A stretch of DNA of 64,000 bases, from the NCBI RefSeq assembly GCF_902686445.1, contig NW_025920103.1:3022783-3086782 (forward strand), written 5' to 3'. Origin of the DNA: Sciurus carolinensis (Eukaryota; Chordata; Mammalia; Rodentia; Sciuridae). The position numbers were made by a program, and so were the translations under genes. Below the pieces are notes generated by a model. That model had not been told where the DNA came from. It ran no database searches and was given only the letters and a program-made list of their open reading frames with translations. Every line of letters starts with the position of its first letter. The first letter of the stretch is position 1. Below, one piece after another: positions 34,169 to 46,445 of the stretch.

Positions 34169-36415
34169 TAATATGGATCTCATATTAGGAAATGAGGTTA
34201 CAGATCATATATTACATTAGTTTAAACTGTTTAAGTAGAGATATGACATTAAATAAAGGCTACATATCACATTTTATGTTAGGTTTTGATTTTATAGCAT
34301 GGATAGTACATTAATAACAAAGGCCCAAGGTATCCACTGTATTAGTTTAAGATGCTGTAATACAGATATTACATTACTATTCATAGCCACAGGACAGCTA
34401 TTCTATTTGCTTGAGATGTTAGGTATGGATATTATTTTTCTAAAAAAGGATACAGGTCAGTTATTACAATAGTTTTGGATTTTATAGCATGGATATTGTA
34501 TGAATACTAATAGTCACAGGGCAGCTATTATATTAATTTTGGATGCTATATTATGGATATTACATAAATATCAGAGGCCACAGGACAAGTATTGTATTAA
34601 TTTTAAAGAATGCAATACGTTTATCATATTAACATTAAAGGCCACAAGTCATCCCTTATACTAGTTTTAGATGTATAGCATGTTTATAATATCAGTACTA
34701 AGGGCACAGGATATAGATGGTATTAAGATGTCACATATATTAATGTTTAAGTCCACATTATATTAGGTAGACATGCTATCATATTGGATATTAAGTTAAC
34801 TTTAAAGCACACATGGCATCTATTATGCTAACTTGAGAAGCTATAGGATACATAGCCTATTAGTTTCAAGGTCACAGGCAGCTAATATATTAGTATGAGA
34901 TTCTGTAGTCTGGCTATTACAGCAATATCAAGGGTCACTGGTCAGCTATTACATCAGTTTAGTTATAGAGGCTATGTAATGGATATCACGTATTAAGGGC
35001 CGCAGGGTAGTTATTATATTCACATTAGACACTTCAGTATAGACATCATATTAGTATTAGAGGCAAATGTATTGGATGTCAGTGTTATCGAGGGACATTA
35101 CATTAGTAGTAAAGGACACAGGGGCATCTATTAGATTAGATGAGATGAGACAGTTTGTATAGTACATTAATTTTAAGGTCCACAGGACCTTAGACTGAAA
35201 TGGTACATTATGTATATAATGCTACTGTAAAAGATAGTAAAGCAGCTATTATATTAGTATTGGATGCTATAGTATGGATATTTATTTCATATAAATGCCA
35301 CAACACAGTTCTTATATTAATCTTTGATACTAAGGAATGAATATTAAAATACTTATAAAGCCACAGGACAACTATTACATTAGTTTTAAATGGCACAGGA
35401 TGGACATCTTTAGTATTAAAGACCAAAGAATATAATACCTATTCTATTAGCTTTAGATTTTAGAGAATGGATATCATTAGTATTAAAGATCCCAGAGCAT
35501 CCATTATAATATTTTGGTACCACAGTGCATCTCAGTTAGTATTGAAGGTCATATGGAAGCTATCATACTAGTTTTAGAGGCCACAATATGCATACTATGT
35601 TAGTATGAAAGGCCACATAGCAGCTATAACAGCAGTTTTTGATGCTGTAGTATGGATATTATATTACCATTAAAGGCCATAGGACAACTATTATATTAGT
35701 TTCTGGGAACATGTTATTGCTATTATATTAAAGTTAAAGACCTCAGGGAAGTTATTATACTAGTTTTAGATGCTATGGTATGGATATCATATGCTTATCA
35801 TAGGCCACATGGATGTTATTTTATTAATTTTAGATGCTACACTATGGATATTATACTAGCACTAAGCCAAAAGTCAGGTATTATATTGAATTTAGATGCT
35901 CTAGTATGGACAGTACATTATTATTAAAGTTCACAAACCAGCTGTTAGAATAGTTTAAGATGCTATTACATTAGTTTTAGATTATATATTACAGATATTA
36001 TGTTACTCTGAAAGGCCATGGGGCAGTTATTTTATCAAGTATAAATACTCTACTATGGAGATTATATTACTATTAAGTTCACTGGAAAAATACTACATTA
36101 GCATTACCTGCTACAGTATGAATATTACATTAGTGTGAAATGCCACAGGCAGTTATTATATCAGTTTTACATGCCACATAACAGATATCATATTTATATG
36201 AAAGGCCACAGGACAGCAAATATATAGGTATAAGATGCTATAGTGTGGAGATTACTTCAATATTAAAAGTCATGGGACAGCTATTATATTAGTTTAACAT
36301 GCAATAGCACTGATATTTCATTGATATGAAGGGCCACAGAGATGCTATAAATTAGCTTTAGATGCTAGAGTATGGATATTACCTTAATCTTAAAGGTCAC
36401 AGGGCAGCTATTATA
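34169..36415 (-). repeat. 63-bp minisatellite, inverted copy
   Basis: The same units as 26,770-29,003, read on the minus strand (for example GGCCACAGGACAGC and ATGGATATTATATTA). It starts directly at the N gap, so its original extent is unknown. Confidence 0.92.
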
Positions 36416-36597
36416 TCAAACCCTTCATCCTTTTCACAGCGTGACACAATTCCCTTGACAGATGTCCTCCATTGGTCACGTGACTCCCAAACTCTCTTCT
36501 AAGTCCATTCCTATTTTCTTTTTCAATTCTGTGTGTTTTCCTCCTCTTGCTCTTTTCTATGAGGAACATTTTCATTTAGATTTTTAAAACATTTTGA

Positions 36598-36790
36598 GCC
36601 AAGTGTGGTGGTACACACCTCTAATATGAGCTACTCTGGGAGGTTAAGGCAGGAGGGTCACATGCTTGGGAAACCCGCCTGGGCAGCTTAATGAAAAGTC
36701 TCAAAGCAAAAAGGGCTGGGGATGTTGCTCAGTGGTGGAGTACTAGCAGTGTGAGGGAGGCCCTGGGGTCAAAACCCATCACCACAAAAT
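36598..36790 (+). repeat. B1-dID SINE
   Basis: GAGCCAAGTGTGGTGGTACA, then GGGCTGGGGATGTTGCTCAG. Inverted partner of 26,378-26,580. Confidence 0.9.
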
Positions 36791-37284
36791 AAAGTAAAAC
36801 ACTATTTTAAAATAATTACAGTCTCCCAGAAAGTTAGTAAAATAATACATTTTGTATACTCTTCACCCAGTTTCCTTAAGTGGCACTGTTTTACATAACT
36901 AATACTAAACTAGGATATTGACAGTGCTGTGACTGGTTATGAAAGGGAAATGCTCTTGTAAAAGCAAACTGGTTTTACCATATATGTATTGACAGTGATT
37001 GGACATGGCTTGGAAGGAAAAGCAGGTCCTGATCTCAAAATCTATAGCTAATTGTAATCCTGTTGATGTTATATTTCAGGTACCCCGAGAACAGAGATCT
37101 TTGGAAAGGAATAAATTTAAATATGTAGTTGGTACTTAAGCTAGGTTATGGCAATCACATCTTTTAAGCTAAAATATCAGAAGAATGAGACTAACACCCT
37201 GATCTTGCAGGCCTCATGCTAGTTAATAAAATCAGGAGATGAAACAGAAAAAAAAAAAAAAAAAAAACACCGGGTGCAATGGGC

Positions 37285-37365
37285 AGGAGTTGGGGGTGTA
37301 GCTCAGTGGCAGAGAACTCATCTAGATCCTGTGATGCACAGAGTTTGCACCTCACCACCTCATGA
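37285..37365 (+). repeat. ID-type SINE monomer with oligo-A run upstream
   Basis: GGGGGTGTAGCTCAGTGGCA. Partner of 25,803-25,895. The A-run at 37,246-37,266 is a mixed A/G tract in the left arm. Confidence 0.75.
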
Positions 37366-37377
37366 AAAGAAGGAATC
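37365..37377. repeat. L1 target-site duplication, left copy
   Basis: AAAAGAAGGAATC, matching AAAAGAAGGGAATC at 44,251-44,264 with one G fewer. The left arm retains the uninterrupted site near 25,798-25,812. Confidence 0.85.
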
Positions 37378-39079
37378 GGGGGAGCGGGCCAAGATGGCGG
37401 ACTAGAGGGCGGCTGCATTTCACGCTGCTCCAGGACGCAAGATTCAAAAGAGGAGATAGTGAGAGACTTGGGACCAACTCAAAGCTGCCGGGTGAGTCTC
37501 TCCTGTTGGGGAGGCGTCCCGGATGGGGCGGTAGCCCCGGAACGCAGGGAATTTGTGAAGTGGAGTTGCTCGGCGAGACGCCCCTCCCCCCACAGGAGCG
37601 GTCAACACGGACAACTGGGATCATCGTAGAGGAGGCGGCTCAGCATAGCGCTTGGACTCCAGCAGCCGCTGGGGCTCCTGGCGGCTGCCTGGGGAGGAGC
37701 TGCGTGGCGAGCTGTTTGGACCCAGAACAACCGCTTCTGAACACCGGGGGGTTGCCCGGAGGAAGAGGAGGAGCGCGACGGGACGCTTGGTCTAGGAGTG
37801 ACTGCATCAGAACCACAGGCGGTTGCCAGAGGAGGAGCTGCGTGGTGAACTGTTTGAACTCAGAGCAAGCGCTCCTGAGTGCCCGGAGGTTGCCCAGAGG
37901 AGGAGGAGGAGCGTGGCGTGTTGCTTGACCTGGGAGTGACTGCATCAGAGCCGCGGGCGGTTGCCGGAGGAGGAGCTGCGTGACGAGCTGTTTGAACTTG
38001 GAGCAGCTGCTCCAGAACACTGGTGGCCTGCCTGGAGGAGGAGAGCGGTGGGACGCTTAGTCTGGGAGTGACTGCATCAGAACCACAGGCGGTTGCCAGA
38101 GGAGGAGGCGAGTGGTGAGTTGATTGGACTAAAAGCGACCGCTCCTGAACACCGGTGGCCTGCCTGGAGGAGGAGCGTGGTGAGTCACCTGGTCTCGGAG
38201 CCACCGCTCCTGAACACACGGGGGGCTACCCCAAGGAGGAGGAGGAGGAACAGGGCGGGTCACTTGGACTTGGAGTGACTGCCTAGGGCTACGGGTGGTT
38301 GGCGGGAAGAGGAGACCTGAAGTGAGTTGTTTGGACTCCTAGTGACTGCGTTGGAAACCGGGCGGCTGTCCGGAGGAGGAGGTGTGTGGCAGGTCTCTGG
38401 GTCTCGGAGCTATTGTACGGGGCTCCAGGTGGTGGCTCAGGGGAGGGGCTGCATAGCCAGGCGATTGGTGCAGAGCAGGGTCCCAGGAGCTAGGTGGCTT
38501 CTTGCTGGAAGAGCCGCACAGACACACGCCTAGGGGCGGAGCAAAGTTTCCAGGGCGGCGGGCAGATTCTCTGGGAGAGGCAGCCTAAGGAGACTCGCCT
38601 GCGAAGGGCGAGGCTCCCAGGCCCAGGACGTAGGTCTGGGCCCCTGGGATCGTTGCAGAGGAAGACAGCCCAGCCCAGGTGGTAGTTGTAGATTGAGGGG
38701 AACCTCTAGGAGGACAACTGACCAGCGAGACGTCCCCACCGAGTGACTCTTCCCGGCTGGGGGAGGATTTCCCACAGGGACGGTAAAGCCAGAGACATAG
38801 GCACAAACAGGCCTTGCCTCAGCCCACAGTCTAGTTCCCCATTGGATGACCATTGGTCAACAAGTGGAAGCACCTCTGCCCACTAGCAGGGAATATACCC
38901 CACCTGAGGGTTACCACACCTAGAGAGGCAGCTTCTTCGTGGAGCTCTGCATTATCAACCCCCTCCAAGACTTCAGGCTACTGAAGGATAAGAGGGGATA
39001 TACTAGCAATCTTCAGGGACATTATAAGTTGATAGAGGAAATCTGCAACATCTTAATGACCCACTGATCCCTGAACAAT
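37378..39079 (+). promoter_or_regulatory. L1 5' UTR with internal tandem repeats
   Basis: The 1.7-kb GC-rich leader. It opens with CCAAGATGGCGG, a YY1-like motif (YY1 directs L1 start-site choice in human L1; inferred here). From about 37,640 to 38,330, units recur: GGAGTGACTGCATCAG starts near 37,795, 37,933 and 38,064, with GGCGGTTGCC and GGAGGAGCTGCGTG after each or most. Unit length is about 131-138 bp, and shorter TGAACACCGG / GGAGGAGGAG sub-repeats are nested. Internal promoter activity is expected from L1 biology but not shown here. Confidence 0.75.
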
Positions 39080-40093
39080 ATGAGAAAACAAGGGAAGAAA
39101 ATGGCCCAAACAAATCTAGATGTTACATCAATAAAATCCAACGACAGCATGGCAGAAGAAATGACAGAAAGGGAGTTCAGAATGTACATAATTAAAATGA
39201 TTAGGGAAGCAAACGATGAGATGAAAGAGCAAATGCAGGCATTGAACGATCGCACCAATCGACAGTTAACAGAGCAAATTCAGGAAGCAAAAGATCATTT
39301 CAATAAAGAGTTAGAGATATTGAAAAAAAACCAAACAGAAATCCTTGAAATGAAGGAAACAATAAACCAAATTAAGAACTCCATAGAAAGCATAACCAAT
39401 AGGATAGAACACCTGGAAGACAGAACCTCAGATATTGAAGACAAAATATTTAACCTCGAAAACAAAGTTGAACAAACAGAGAAGATGGTGAGAAATCATG
39501 AACAGAATCTCCAAGAACTATGGGATATCATGAAAAGGCCAAATTTGAGAATTATTGGGATTGAGGAAGGCTTAGAGAAACAAACCAAAGGAATGAACAA
39601 TCTATTTGAAGAAATAATATCAGAAAATTTCCCAAATCTGAAGAATGAAATGGAAGATCAAGTTCAAGAGGCTTATAGGACTCCAAATACACAAAATTAC
39701 AACAGACCCACACCAAGGCACATTATAATGAAAATACCTAACATACAAAATAAAGACAGAATTTTAAAGGCTGTGAGAGAAAAGAACCAAATTACATTCA
39801 GGGGGAAGCCAATACGGATATCAGCAGATTTTTCAATCCAGACCCTAAAGGCTAGAAGGGCCTGGAACAACATTTTTCAAGCTCTGAACGAAAATGGATG
39901 CCAACCAAGAATCTTATACCCAGCAAAACTTACCTTCAAATTTGACGATGAAATAAGATCATTCCATGATAAACAAAAGCTAAAAGAATTTACAAAAAGA
40001 AAGCCAGCATTACAGAACATTCTCAGCAAAATATTTCATGAGGAAGAGATAAACAACAAAGAAGCAAATCAGCAAAGGGAGGAATTATCCTAA
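39080..40093 (+). CDS. L1 ORF1 protein (nucleic-acid chaperone)
   Basis: 337 residues, the usual L1 ORF1p length. The protein forms coiled-coil trimers that coat L1 RNA in a cytoplasmic RNP and aid target-primed reverse transcription. Seen here: a basic N terminus, a heptad-rich coiled coil from about residue 45 to 150, an RRM from about 155 (NLRIIGIEEG) to 250, and a C-terminal domain from about 253 to 315 (KARRAWNNIFQALNENG, then ILYPAKLTF). The start ATG is followed by a fully open frame. ORF2 begins 58 nt after the ORF1 stop. This is the only long, intact, recognisable protein in the window. Confidence 0.95.
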   Translation: MRKQGKKMAQTNLDVTSIKSNDSMAEEMTEREFRMYIIKMIREANDEMKEQMQALNDRTNRQLTEQIQEAKDHFNKELEILKKNQTEILEMKETINQIKNSIESITNRIEHLEDRTSDIEDKIFNLENKVEQTEKMVRNHEQNLQELWDIMKRPNLRIIGIEEGLEKQTKGMNNLFEEIISENFPNLKNEMEDQVQEAYRTPNTQNYNRPTPRHIIMKIPNIQNKDRILKAVREKNQITFRGKPIRISADFSIQTLKARRAWNNIFQALNENGCQPRILYPAKLTFKFDDEIRSFHDKQKLKEFTKRKPALQNILSKIFHEEEINNKEANQQREELS

Positions 40094-40151
40094 AGGAACT
40101 GTCAAATAAAGGAGGAACCAAGATGTGTCAAAAATTTTAAATATGAACCAA

Positions 40152-43100
40152 ATGACTGGGAATACAAATCATATCTCAATAATAACCCTGAATGTTAATG
40201 GCCTGAATTCATCAATCAAAAGACATAGACTGGCAGATTGATTAAAAAGAAAGATCCAACAATATGTTGCCTGCAAGAGACTCACCTCATAGAAAGAGAT
40301 ACCCATAGACTAAAGGTGAAAGGATGGGGAAAAACATACCATGCACATGGGCTCAGCAAAAAGGCTGGAGTATCCATCCTCATTTCAGATAATGTGGACT
40401 TCAAGCCAATGTTAGTTAGAAGGGATAAAGAAGGACATTTCATACTGCTTAAGGGAAGCATAAATCAGCAAGATATAACAATCATAAACATCTATGCCCC
40501 AAACAGTGGCTCATCCATGTATGTCAAACAAATCCTTCTCAATTTTAGAAACCAAACAGACCATAACACAATAATACTAGGTGATTTTAACACGCCTCTT
40601 TCACCACTGGACAGATCTTCCAAACAAAAATTGAACAAAGAAACCATAGATCTCAATAACACAATCAATAATTTAGACTTAACAGACATTTATAGAATAT
40701 ACCATCCAACCAAGAGCGAATACACTTTCTTCTCAGCAGCACATGAATCCTTCTCTAAAATAGATCATATATTATGCCACAAAGCTAATGTCAGCAAATA
40801 CAAGAAGATAGAGACACTACCTTGTATTCTATCAGATCATAATGGATTGAAGTTACAAATTAATGAAAGAGTAAAAAACAGAAACTACTCCAACACCTGG
40901 AGATTAAACAATATGCTACTATATGATGAATGGATAACAGAAGATATTAGGAAGGAAATTAAAAAATTCTTAGAGGCAAACGAGAACAAAGCAACATCAT
41001 ATCAAAATCTCTGGGACACTATGAAAGCGGTACTTAGAGGAAGATTTATTTCATGGAGCGCATTTAATAAAAGAAGTAAAACTCAAAAAATAAATGACCT
41101 AACACTACAGCTCAAAGCCCTAGAAAAAGAAGAACAGACCAACACCAAAAGTAGTAGAAGACAGGAAATATTTAAACTGAGAGCTGAAATCAACGAAATT
41201 GAAACAAAAGAAACAATACAAAAAATTGACAAAATAAATAGTTGGTTCTTCGAAAAAATAAACAAAATTGATAAACCTTTAGCCACACTAACAAAGAGAA
41301 GACGAGAGAAAACCCAAATCACTAAAATTCGGAATGAACAAGGAAATATCACAACAGACACGAGTGAAATACAAAACATAATTAGAAGCTATTTTGAAAA
41401 TCTATACTCCAACAAAATAGAAAATTTCGAAGACATCAACAGGTTTCTAGAGACATATGAATTGCCTAAACTGAACGAGGAGGACATACAGAATTTAAAT
41501 AGACCAATTTCAAGTAATGAAATAGAAGAAGTCATCAAAAGCCTACCAACAAAGAAAAGTCCAGGACCAGATGGGTTCTCAGCCGAGTTCTACAAAACTT
41601 TTAAAGAAGAACTCATTCCAATACTTCTCAAAGTATTCCATAAAATAGAAGAGGAGGGAACTCTCCCAAACTCATTCTATGAAGCCAATATTACCCTGAT
41701 TCCTAAACCAGACAGAGACACATCGAGGAAAGAAAATTTCAGACCAATATCCTTAATGAACATCAACGCAAAAATTCTAAACAAAATTTTAGCAAATCGC
41801 ATACAAAAACATATTAAAAAGATAGTGCACCATGATCAAGTGGGTTTCATCCCAGGGATGCAAGGTTGGTTCAACATCAGGAAATCAATAAATGTCATTC
41901 ACCATATCAATAGACTTAAAGTCAAGAATCACATGATTATTTCGATAGATGCAGAAAAAGCATTTGATAAAATACAGCATCCCTTCATGCTCAAAACACT
42001 AGAAAAAATAGGGATAGTGGGAACATTCCTTAACATTGTAAAGGCCATCTACGCTAAACCCATGGCTAATATCATTCTAAATGGTGAAAAACTGAAAGCA
42101 TTCCCTCTAAAAACTGGAACAAGGCAGGGATGCCCTCTTTCACCATTTCTATTCAATATCGTCCTTGAAACTCTAGCCAGAGCAATTAGACAGACCAAAG
42201 AAATTAAAGGGATACGAATAGGAAAAGAAGAACTCAAACTATCCCTATTTGCTGATGATATGATTGTATACTTAGAGGAACCAGGAAATTCCACCAGAAA
42301 ACTTTTAGATCTCATAAGTGAATTCAGTAAAGTAGCGGGATATAAGATCAATGCACATAAATCTAAGGCATTTTTATATATAAGCGATGAATCTTCAGAA
42401 AGAGAAATTAGGAAAACTACCCCATTCACAATAGCTTCGAAAAAAATAAAGTATTTGGGAATCAATCTCACAAAAGAGGTGAAAGACCTCTACAATGAGA
42501 ACTACAGAACACTAAAGAAAGAAATTCAAGAAAACCTTAGAAGATGGAAAGATCTCCCATGTTCTTAGATAGGAAGAATTAATATTGTCAAAATGGCCAT
42601 ACTACCAAAAGTGCTATACAGATTCAATGCAATTCCAATTAAAATCCCAATGATGTACCTTACAGAAATAGACCAAGCAATTATGAAATTCATCTGGAAG
42701 AATAAAAAACCCAGAATAGCTAAAGCAATCCTTGGCAGAAAGAGTGAAGCAGCGGGTATCGCAATACCAGATCTTCAACTCTACTACAAAGCAATAGAAA
42801 CAAAAACAGCATGGTATTGGTACCAAAATAGAAAGGTGGATCAATGGTACAGAATAGAGGACACGGACACAAACCCAAATAAATACAATTTTCTCATACT
42901 AGACAAAGGGGCCAAAAATATGCAATGGAGAAAAGATAGCCTCTTCAACAAATGGTGCTGGGAGAATTGGAAATCCATATGCAACAGAATGAAACTAAAC
43001 CCATATCTCTCACCATGCACGAAACTAAACTCAAAATGGATTAAGGATCTCGGAATCAGACCAGAGACCTTGCATCTTATAGAAGAAAAAGTAGGTCCAG

Positions 43101-43975
43101 AGCTTCAACATGTCGGCTTAGGACCAGACTTCCTCAACAGGACTCCCATAGCACAAGAAATAAAAGCAAGAATTAATAACTGGGATAGATTCAAACTAAA
43201 AAGCTTTCTCTCAGCAAAGGAAACTATCAGCAATGCAAAGAAAGAGCCTACAGAATGGGAGAAAATCTTTGCCGATCATACTTCAGATAGAGCGCTAATC
43301 TCCAGAATCTATAAAGAACTCAAAAAACTCTACACCAAGAATGTAAATAATCCAACTGACAAATGGGCTAAGGAAATGAATAGACACTTCACAGAAGAAG
43401 ATCTACAAGCAATCAACAAACATATGGAAAAATGTTCAACATCTCTAGTAATAAGAGAAATGCAAATCAAAACCACCCTAAGATTCCATCTCATCCCAAT
43501 TAGAATGGCAATTATCAAGAATACAAGCAACAACAGGTGTTGGCGAGGATGTGGGGAGAAAGGTACACTCTTACATTGCTGGTGGGGCTGCAAATTAGTG
43601 CAGCCACTCTGGAAAGCAGTGTGGAGATTCCTTAGAAAACTTGGAATGGAAACACCATTTGACCCAGCTATCCCACTCCTTGGCCTCTACCCAAAGGACT
43701 TAAAATCAGCATACTACAGAGATACATCCACATCAATGTTCATAGCTGCTCAGTTCACAATAGCCAGATTGTGGAACCAACCTAGATGTTCTTCAATTGA
43801 TGAATGGATAAAGAAACTGTGGTATATATATACAATGGAATATTACTCAGCCATAAAGAACGATAAAATTATGGCATTTGCAGGCGAATGGATGAAACTG
43901 GAGAATATCATGCTAAGTGAGATAAGCCAATCTCAAAAAAACAAAGGAAGAATGATATCGCTAATAAGTGGATGA
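40152..43975 (+). pseudogene. L1 ORF2 (endonuclease-reverse transcriptase), disabled
   Basis: ORF2 nicks target DNA and reverse-transcribes L1 RNA. The ATG at 40,152 opens MTGNTNHISIITLNVNGLNS, but one base is lost at about 40,239 (a Trp codon reduced to TGA), near codon 30. The following frame runs 40,238-42,568, ends in TAG at 42,566 (Trp in most L1s), then resumes in the same frame to 43,975. Domains: AP-type endonuclease with ETH near 40,277, GDFNTP at 40,580, SDH at 40,832; reverse transcriptase with [13 protein letters not shown] near 41,559 and the catalytic FADD at 42,248-42,259; cysteine-rich C-X4-C-X8-C-X3-C at 43,538-43,591. Catalytic residues look preserved, so both lesions are probably recent. 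Confidence 0.96.
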
Positions 43976-44250
43976 TGACACATAATGGGGGGTGGGAAGG
44001 GTTAGTGTTGGGGTTGGAGTTGGGTTTAGGGAGGGGGGCAGGAATGGAGGAAGGAAGGACTGTATAGATGGAGGGGAAGGGTGGGAGGGGAGGGGGGAAG
44101 GGAAAAAATGGCAGAATGAATCAAACAACATTACCCTATGTAAATTTATGATTACACAAATGGTATGCCTTTACGCCATGTGCAGAGAAAAAACATGTAT
44201 CCCATTTGTTTACAATAAAAAAAAAAAATACAAAAGGGAAAAAAAAAAAA
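43976..44250 (+). other. L1 3' UTR and poly(A)
   Basis: A purine- and G-rich tract directly after ORF2 (GGGGGGTGGGAAGGG and onward), telomere-like hexamers at 43,999-44,032, then TTGTTTACAATAAAAAAAA as the polyadenylation signal and an impure A-tail. Confidence 0.9.
43999..44032 (+). repeat. Telomere-like, G4-prone hexamers
   Basis: Reads GGG, TTAGTG, TTGGGG, TTGGAG, TTGGGT, TTAGGG, AGGG: six-base periodicity with vertebrate telomere-like units and several G-runs. The homologous tract at 13,265-13,300 is closer to perfect TTAGGG. Confidence 0.8.
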
Positions 44251-44264
44251 AAAAGAAGGGAATC
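44251..44264. repeat. L1 target-site duplication, right copy
   Basis: AAAAGAAGGGAATC directly after the A-tail. It continues into the arm sequence ATGTCCGTCC that matches the left arm. Confidence 0.85.
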
Positions 44265-44429
44265 ATGTCCGTCCTCAGCTAAAAATAAATAAATAAATAA
44301 GAAAGTAAAAAAATATATATATAAGCATATATATATATATATATAAAACATCATTCTAAAAAATGCAATGGGCACATTTAATTGCCAGATGAGTTTTTTA
44401 AATAGAAATTTGTGTATTATTAATTAATT

Positions 44430-44635
44430 TATTAATTTATTTATTTTGGTATCAGGGACTGAACCCAGGGGTGCTTAACCACTGAGCCACACCCCAGCCC
44501 TTTTTGCTACTTTTTTTAGAGATAGGGTCTATGTTGCTTAGGACCTCACTTTTAACTTGTAAGCCTTCTGCCTCAGCCTCCCAAAGCCACTGGGATTACA
44601 GGTGTGTGCCACCATACCCTGTCAGAAATAAGATT
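44430..44635 (-). repeat. B1-dID SINE
   Basis: TGGTATCAGGGACTGAACCC, TAACCACTGAGCCACACCCC, then GGGATTACAGGTGTGTGCCA. Inverted partner of 25,404-25,605. Confidence 0.92.
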
Positions 44636-45503
44636 TTGGTATAGTTCTCTAATCCAAGGAGTCAGGGCTCTTTGAAGAAGTGGCAAATACCAGAACCAAG
44701 AGATTAATTATAAAGCCAGGGTAACATTTAAGTATCAGAAAGAACTTTGGGACAAAACAAAATAATATGCTAAAGAACAACCAGAGATAATGGAAATAAA
44801 GATCCCAGTGGAAAGACCCCAAAGGTTAAATCAAGAATGAATGGAGAAATGAGGAACTACAGAATTGGATAATAAATAACAGCATAAGGTAACAATCCAA
44901 TGTCCACAGTGATACAAATAAGTAACTGAATAGATAAATAAATGGGTTGAGTTGAAACCACTTGTGCAGAAGAATTTCAGGTAATTGGGGCACACACTCA
45001 GTCATCAAGGAGGTGGAGTGAACTCCCTGTTCCTTATGTACACAGGCCATGCAGGCTGACTTCCTCCAGAAGATCACAATGTGGACACACAGAAACAGAA
45101 ACTTCCCAGTGAGAAACCTGAAAGGCCTTGCCTCACACAGGTACTAACAGAATATTTACCTTTGGGGCCTGAGATCACAGAGATGCTGTCCATCTCTGTG
45201 ACAACATCTAACAGACCCATAGCCCCAGGATAAATATGAAAAAAAAAAATAAACCCCAATAGAGAACAATGTAATGTACCTGAAAGGCCCTTCTCAATGT
45301 TATTAAGGTCATTGGAACAAGGAAGATCTTAGAAACTGCCGCAAAGAAAAGTCTACAGGGACAGGAACTGAATGTCATTTGGGATCCTGGATGGGGTCCT
45401 GTAACAGGAAGAGGCAGAACTAAGAATCCAAAGGAAATGCGACTGCACTTAGTGATAGCACATTAGTGTTTGTTCTTCATGACACCTTTTCTAGGACATT
45501 ACC

Positions 45504-46340
45504 CATGTGAGACAGTGCATATAAATCAGTTCAAAAGAAAAACGAGGATGAGGCTACCTGGGAATTCTCTGCACTTTCTTTGTGATTTCTATAGAAAGAT
45601 AAAAACTACTCAAAAATAAATCCTTAAGACATAGTTATATGTTTTCAAACACTTGGTTGTTTATACAATTATAATTGCTGCTGACATTCTAACCAGTTCT
45701 ATATTTTACTATTAATTCAAAAAGTATTTTAACAGAAAATTAAACCATTTCATCTAATATATGATTCAAGATAGCACCACTTTTACAGGTTTCATGTTGA
45801 AATAAGAACACATATAGGTCAACTTATATTTTTATGTAGTCACTAGGTACTAGGTGCAGCTTCTAAAAATGACCACTTTGCGCTCAAATAACATTTTAGA
45901 GACTGTTTCAACTCATAACTGAGCTTCTGCAACAGAGGGACTTTCACTGTGACTAGATGACTTATCCCAAAGAATCCTTGTCCTATTTTTATTTCTACTC
46001 ATACTCTTTAGCAGTAATAGATTTAAATTTTTCATTTGACTAATAGTCAAAGAAAAGAAAAAGATAAATAGGACTGGCAACCACAGTGGATGATGCCTTG
46101 TGAGCAGAAGAGGTTAGAAGGACACCAGAGTCCATCGCCACCACGAAGGTCTGCAGGAAGAAACTGGGGAAACATAGTCCACAGATGATCTTAGATGCTG
46201 CTATGTTTTAGAAAGTTACTTTTCCTTTTAGAAATCACAAACCATTATTGGAGGCCCAAATGCTTAAATGGTTCCAAATTGAGTTGAACTTCTAAGTGAT
46301 TTTATTATCACTCTATCTGGTCATAAAATTTCTGATAACT
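45504..46340. other. Unclassified AT-rich sequence
   Basis: Sequence immediately outside the right arm. No match to the left flank, no exon and no recognised repeat. Confidence 0.5.
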
Positions 46341-46344
46341 AAAA

Positions 46345-46445
46345 GATCTAGGTTCTGGGGATGCAGCTGAACAGAAGAGCACTTGTCTATATGCAGGAGT
46401 CCCTGGGTTCAATCTTCAGCACCACAAAAGAAAAAAAAAAAAAAC
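46345..46445 (+). repeat. ID-type SINE
   Basis: GGTTCTGGGGATGCAGCTGA, GAGCACTTGTCTATATGCAG, CCTGGGTTCAATCTTCAGCA and an A-rich tail. Confidence 0.8.

Larger units (their letters stand above)
37378..44250 (+). mobile_element. Full-length LINE-1 retrotransposon
   Basis: A 6.87-kb element with 5' UTR (from GGGAGCGGGCCAAGATGGCG), ORF1, ORF2, 3' UTR and poly(A), flanked by a 13-14 bp target-site duplication. Complete length, an intact ORF1 and only two lesions in ORF2 show a recent insertion. It interrupts the right arm of the inverted repeat and is absent from the left arm, so it is younger than that duplication. Its ORF2 frameshift and stop make it non-autonomous, although it could be mobilised in trans. 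Confidence 0.97.
34169..45503 (-). repeat. Right arm of large interrupted inverted repeat
   Basis: The reverse-complement partner of 24,510-29,003. Subtracting the L1 and one target-site copy (about 6.89 kb) leaves about 4.45 kb, equal to the left arm. The order of landmarks is mirrored: 63-bp array, SINE at 36,598, ID monomer at 37,285, A/T microsatellite at 44,280, SINE at 44,430, outer end at 45,503. Confidence 0.93.

Noticed and set aside
34169..45503. Right arm as an assembly copy of the left arm
   Set aside because: Substitutions, small indels, different microsatellite lengths and an L1 present in only one arm show two real sequences, although the gap leaves their spacing uncertain.
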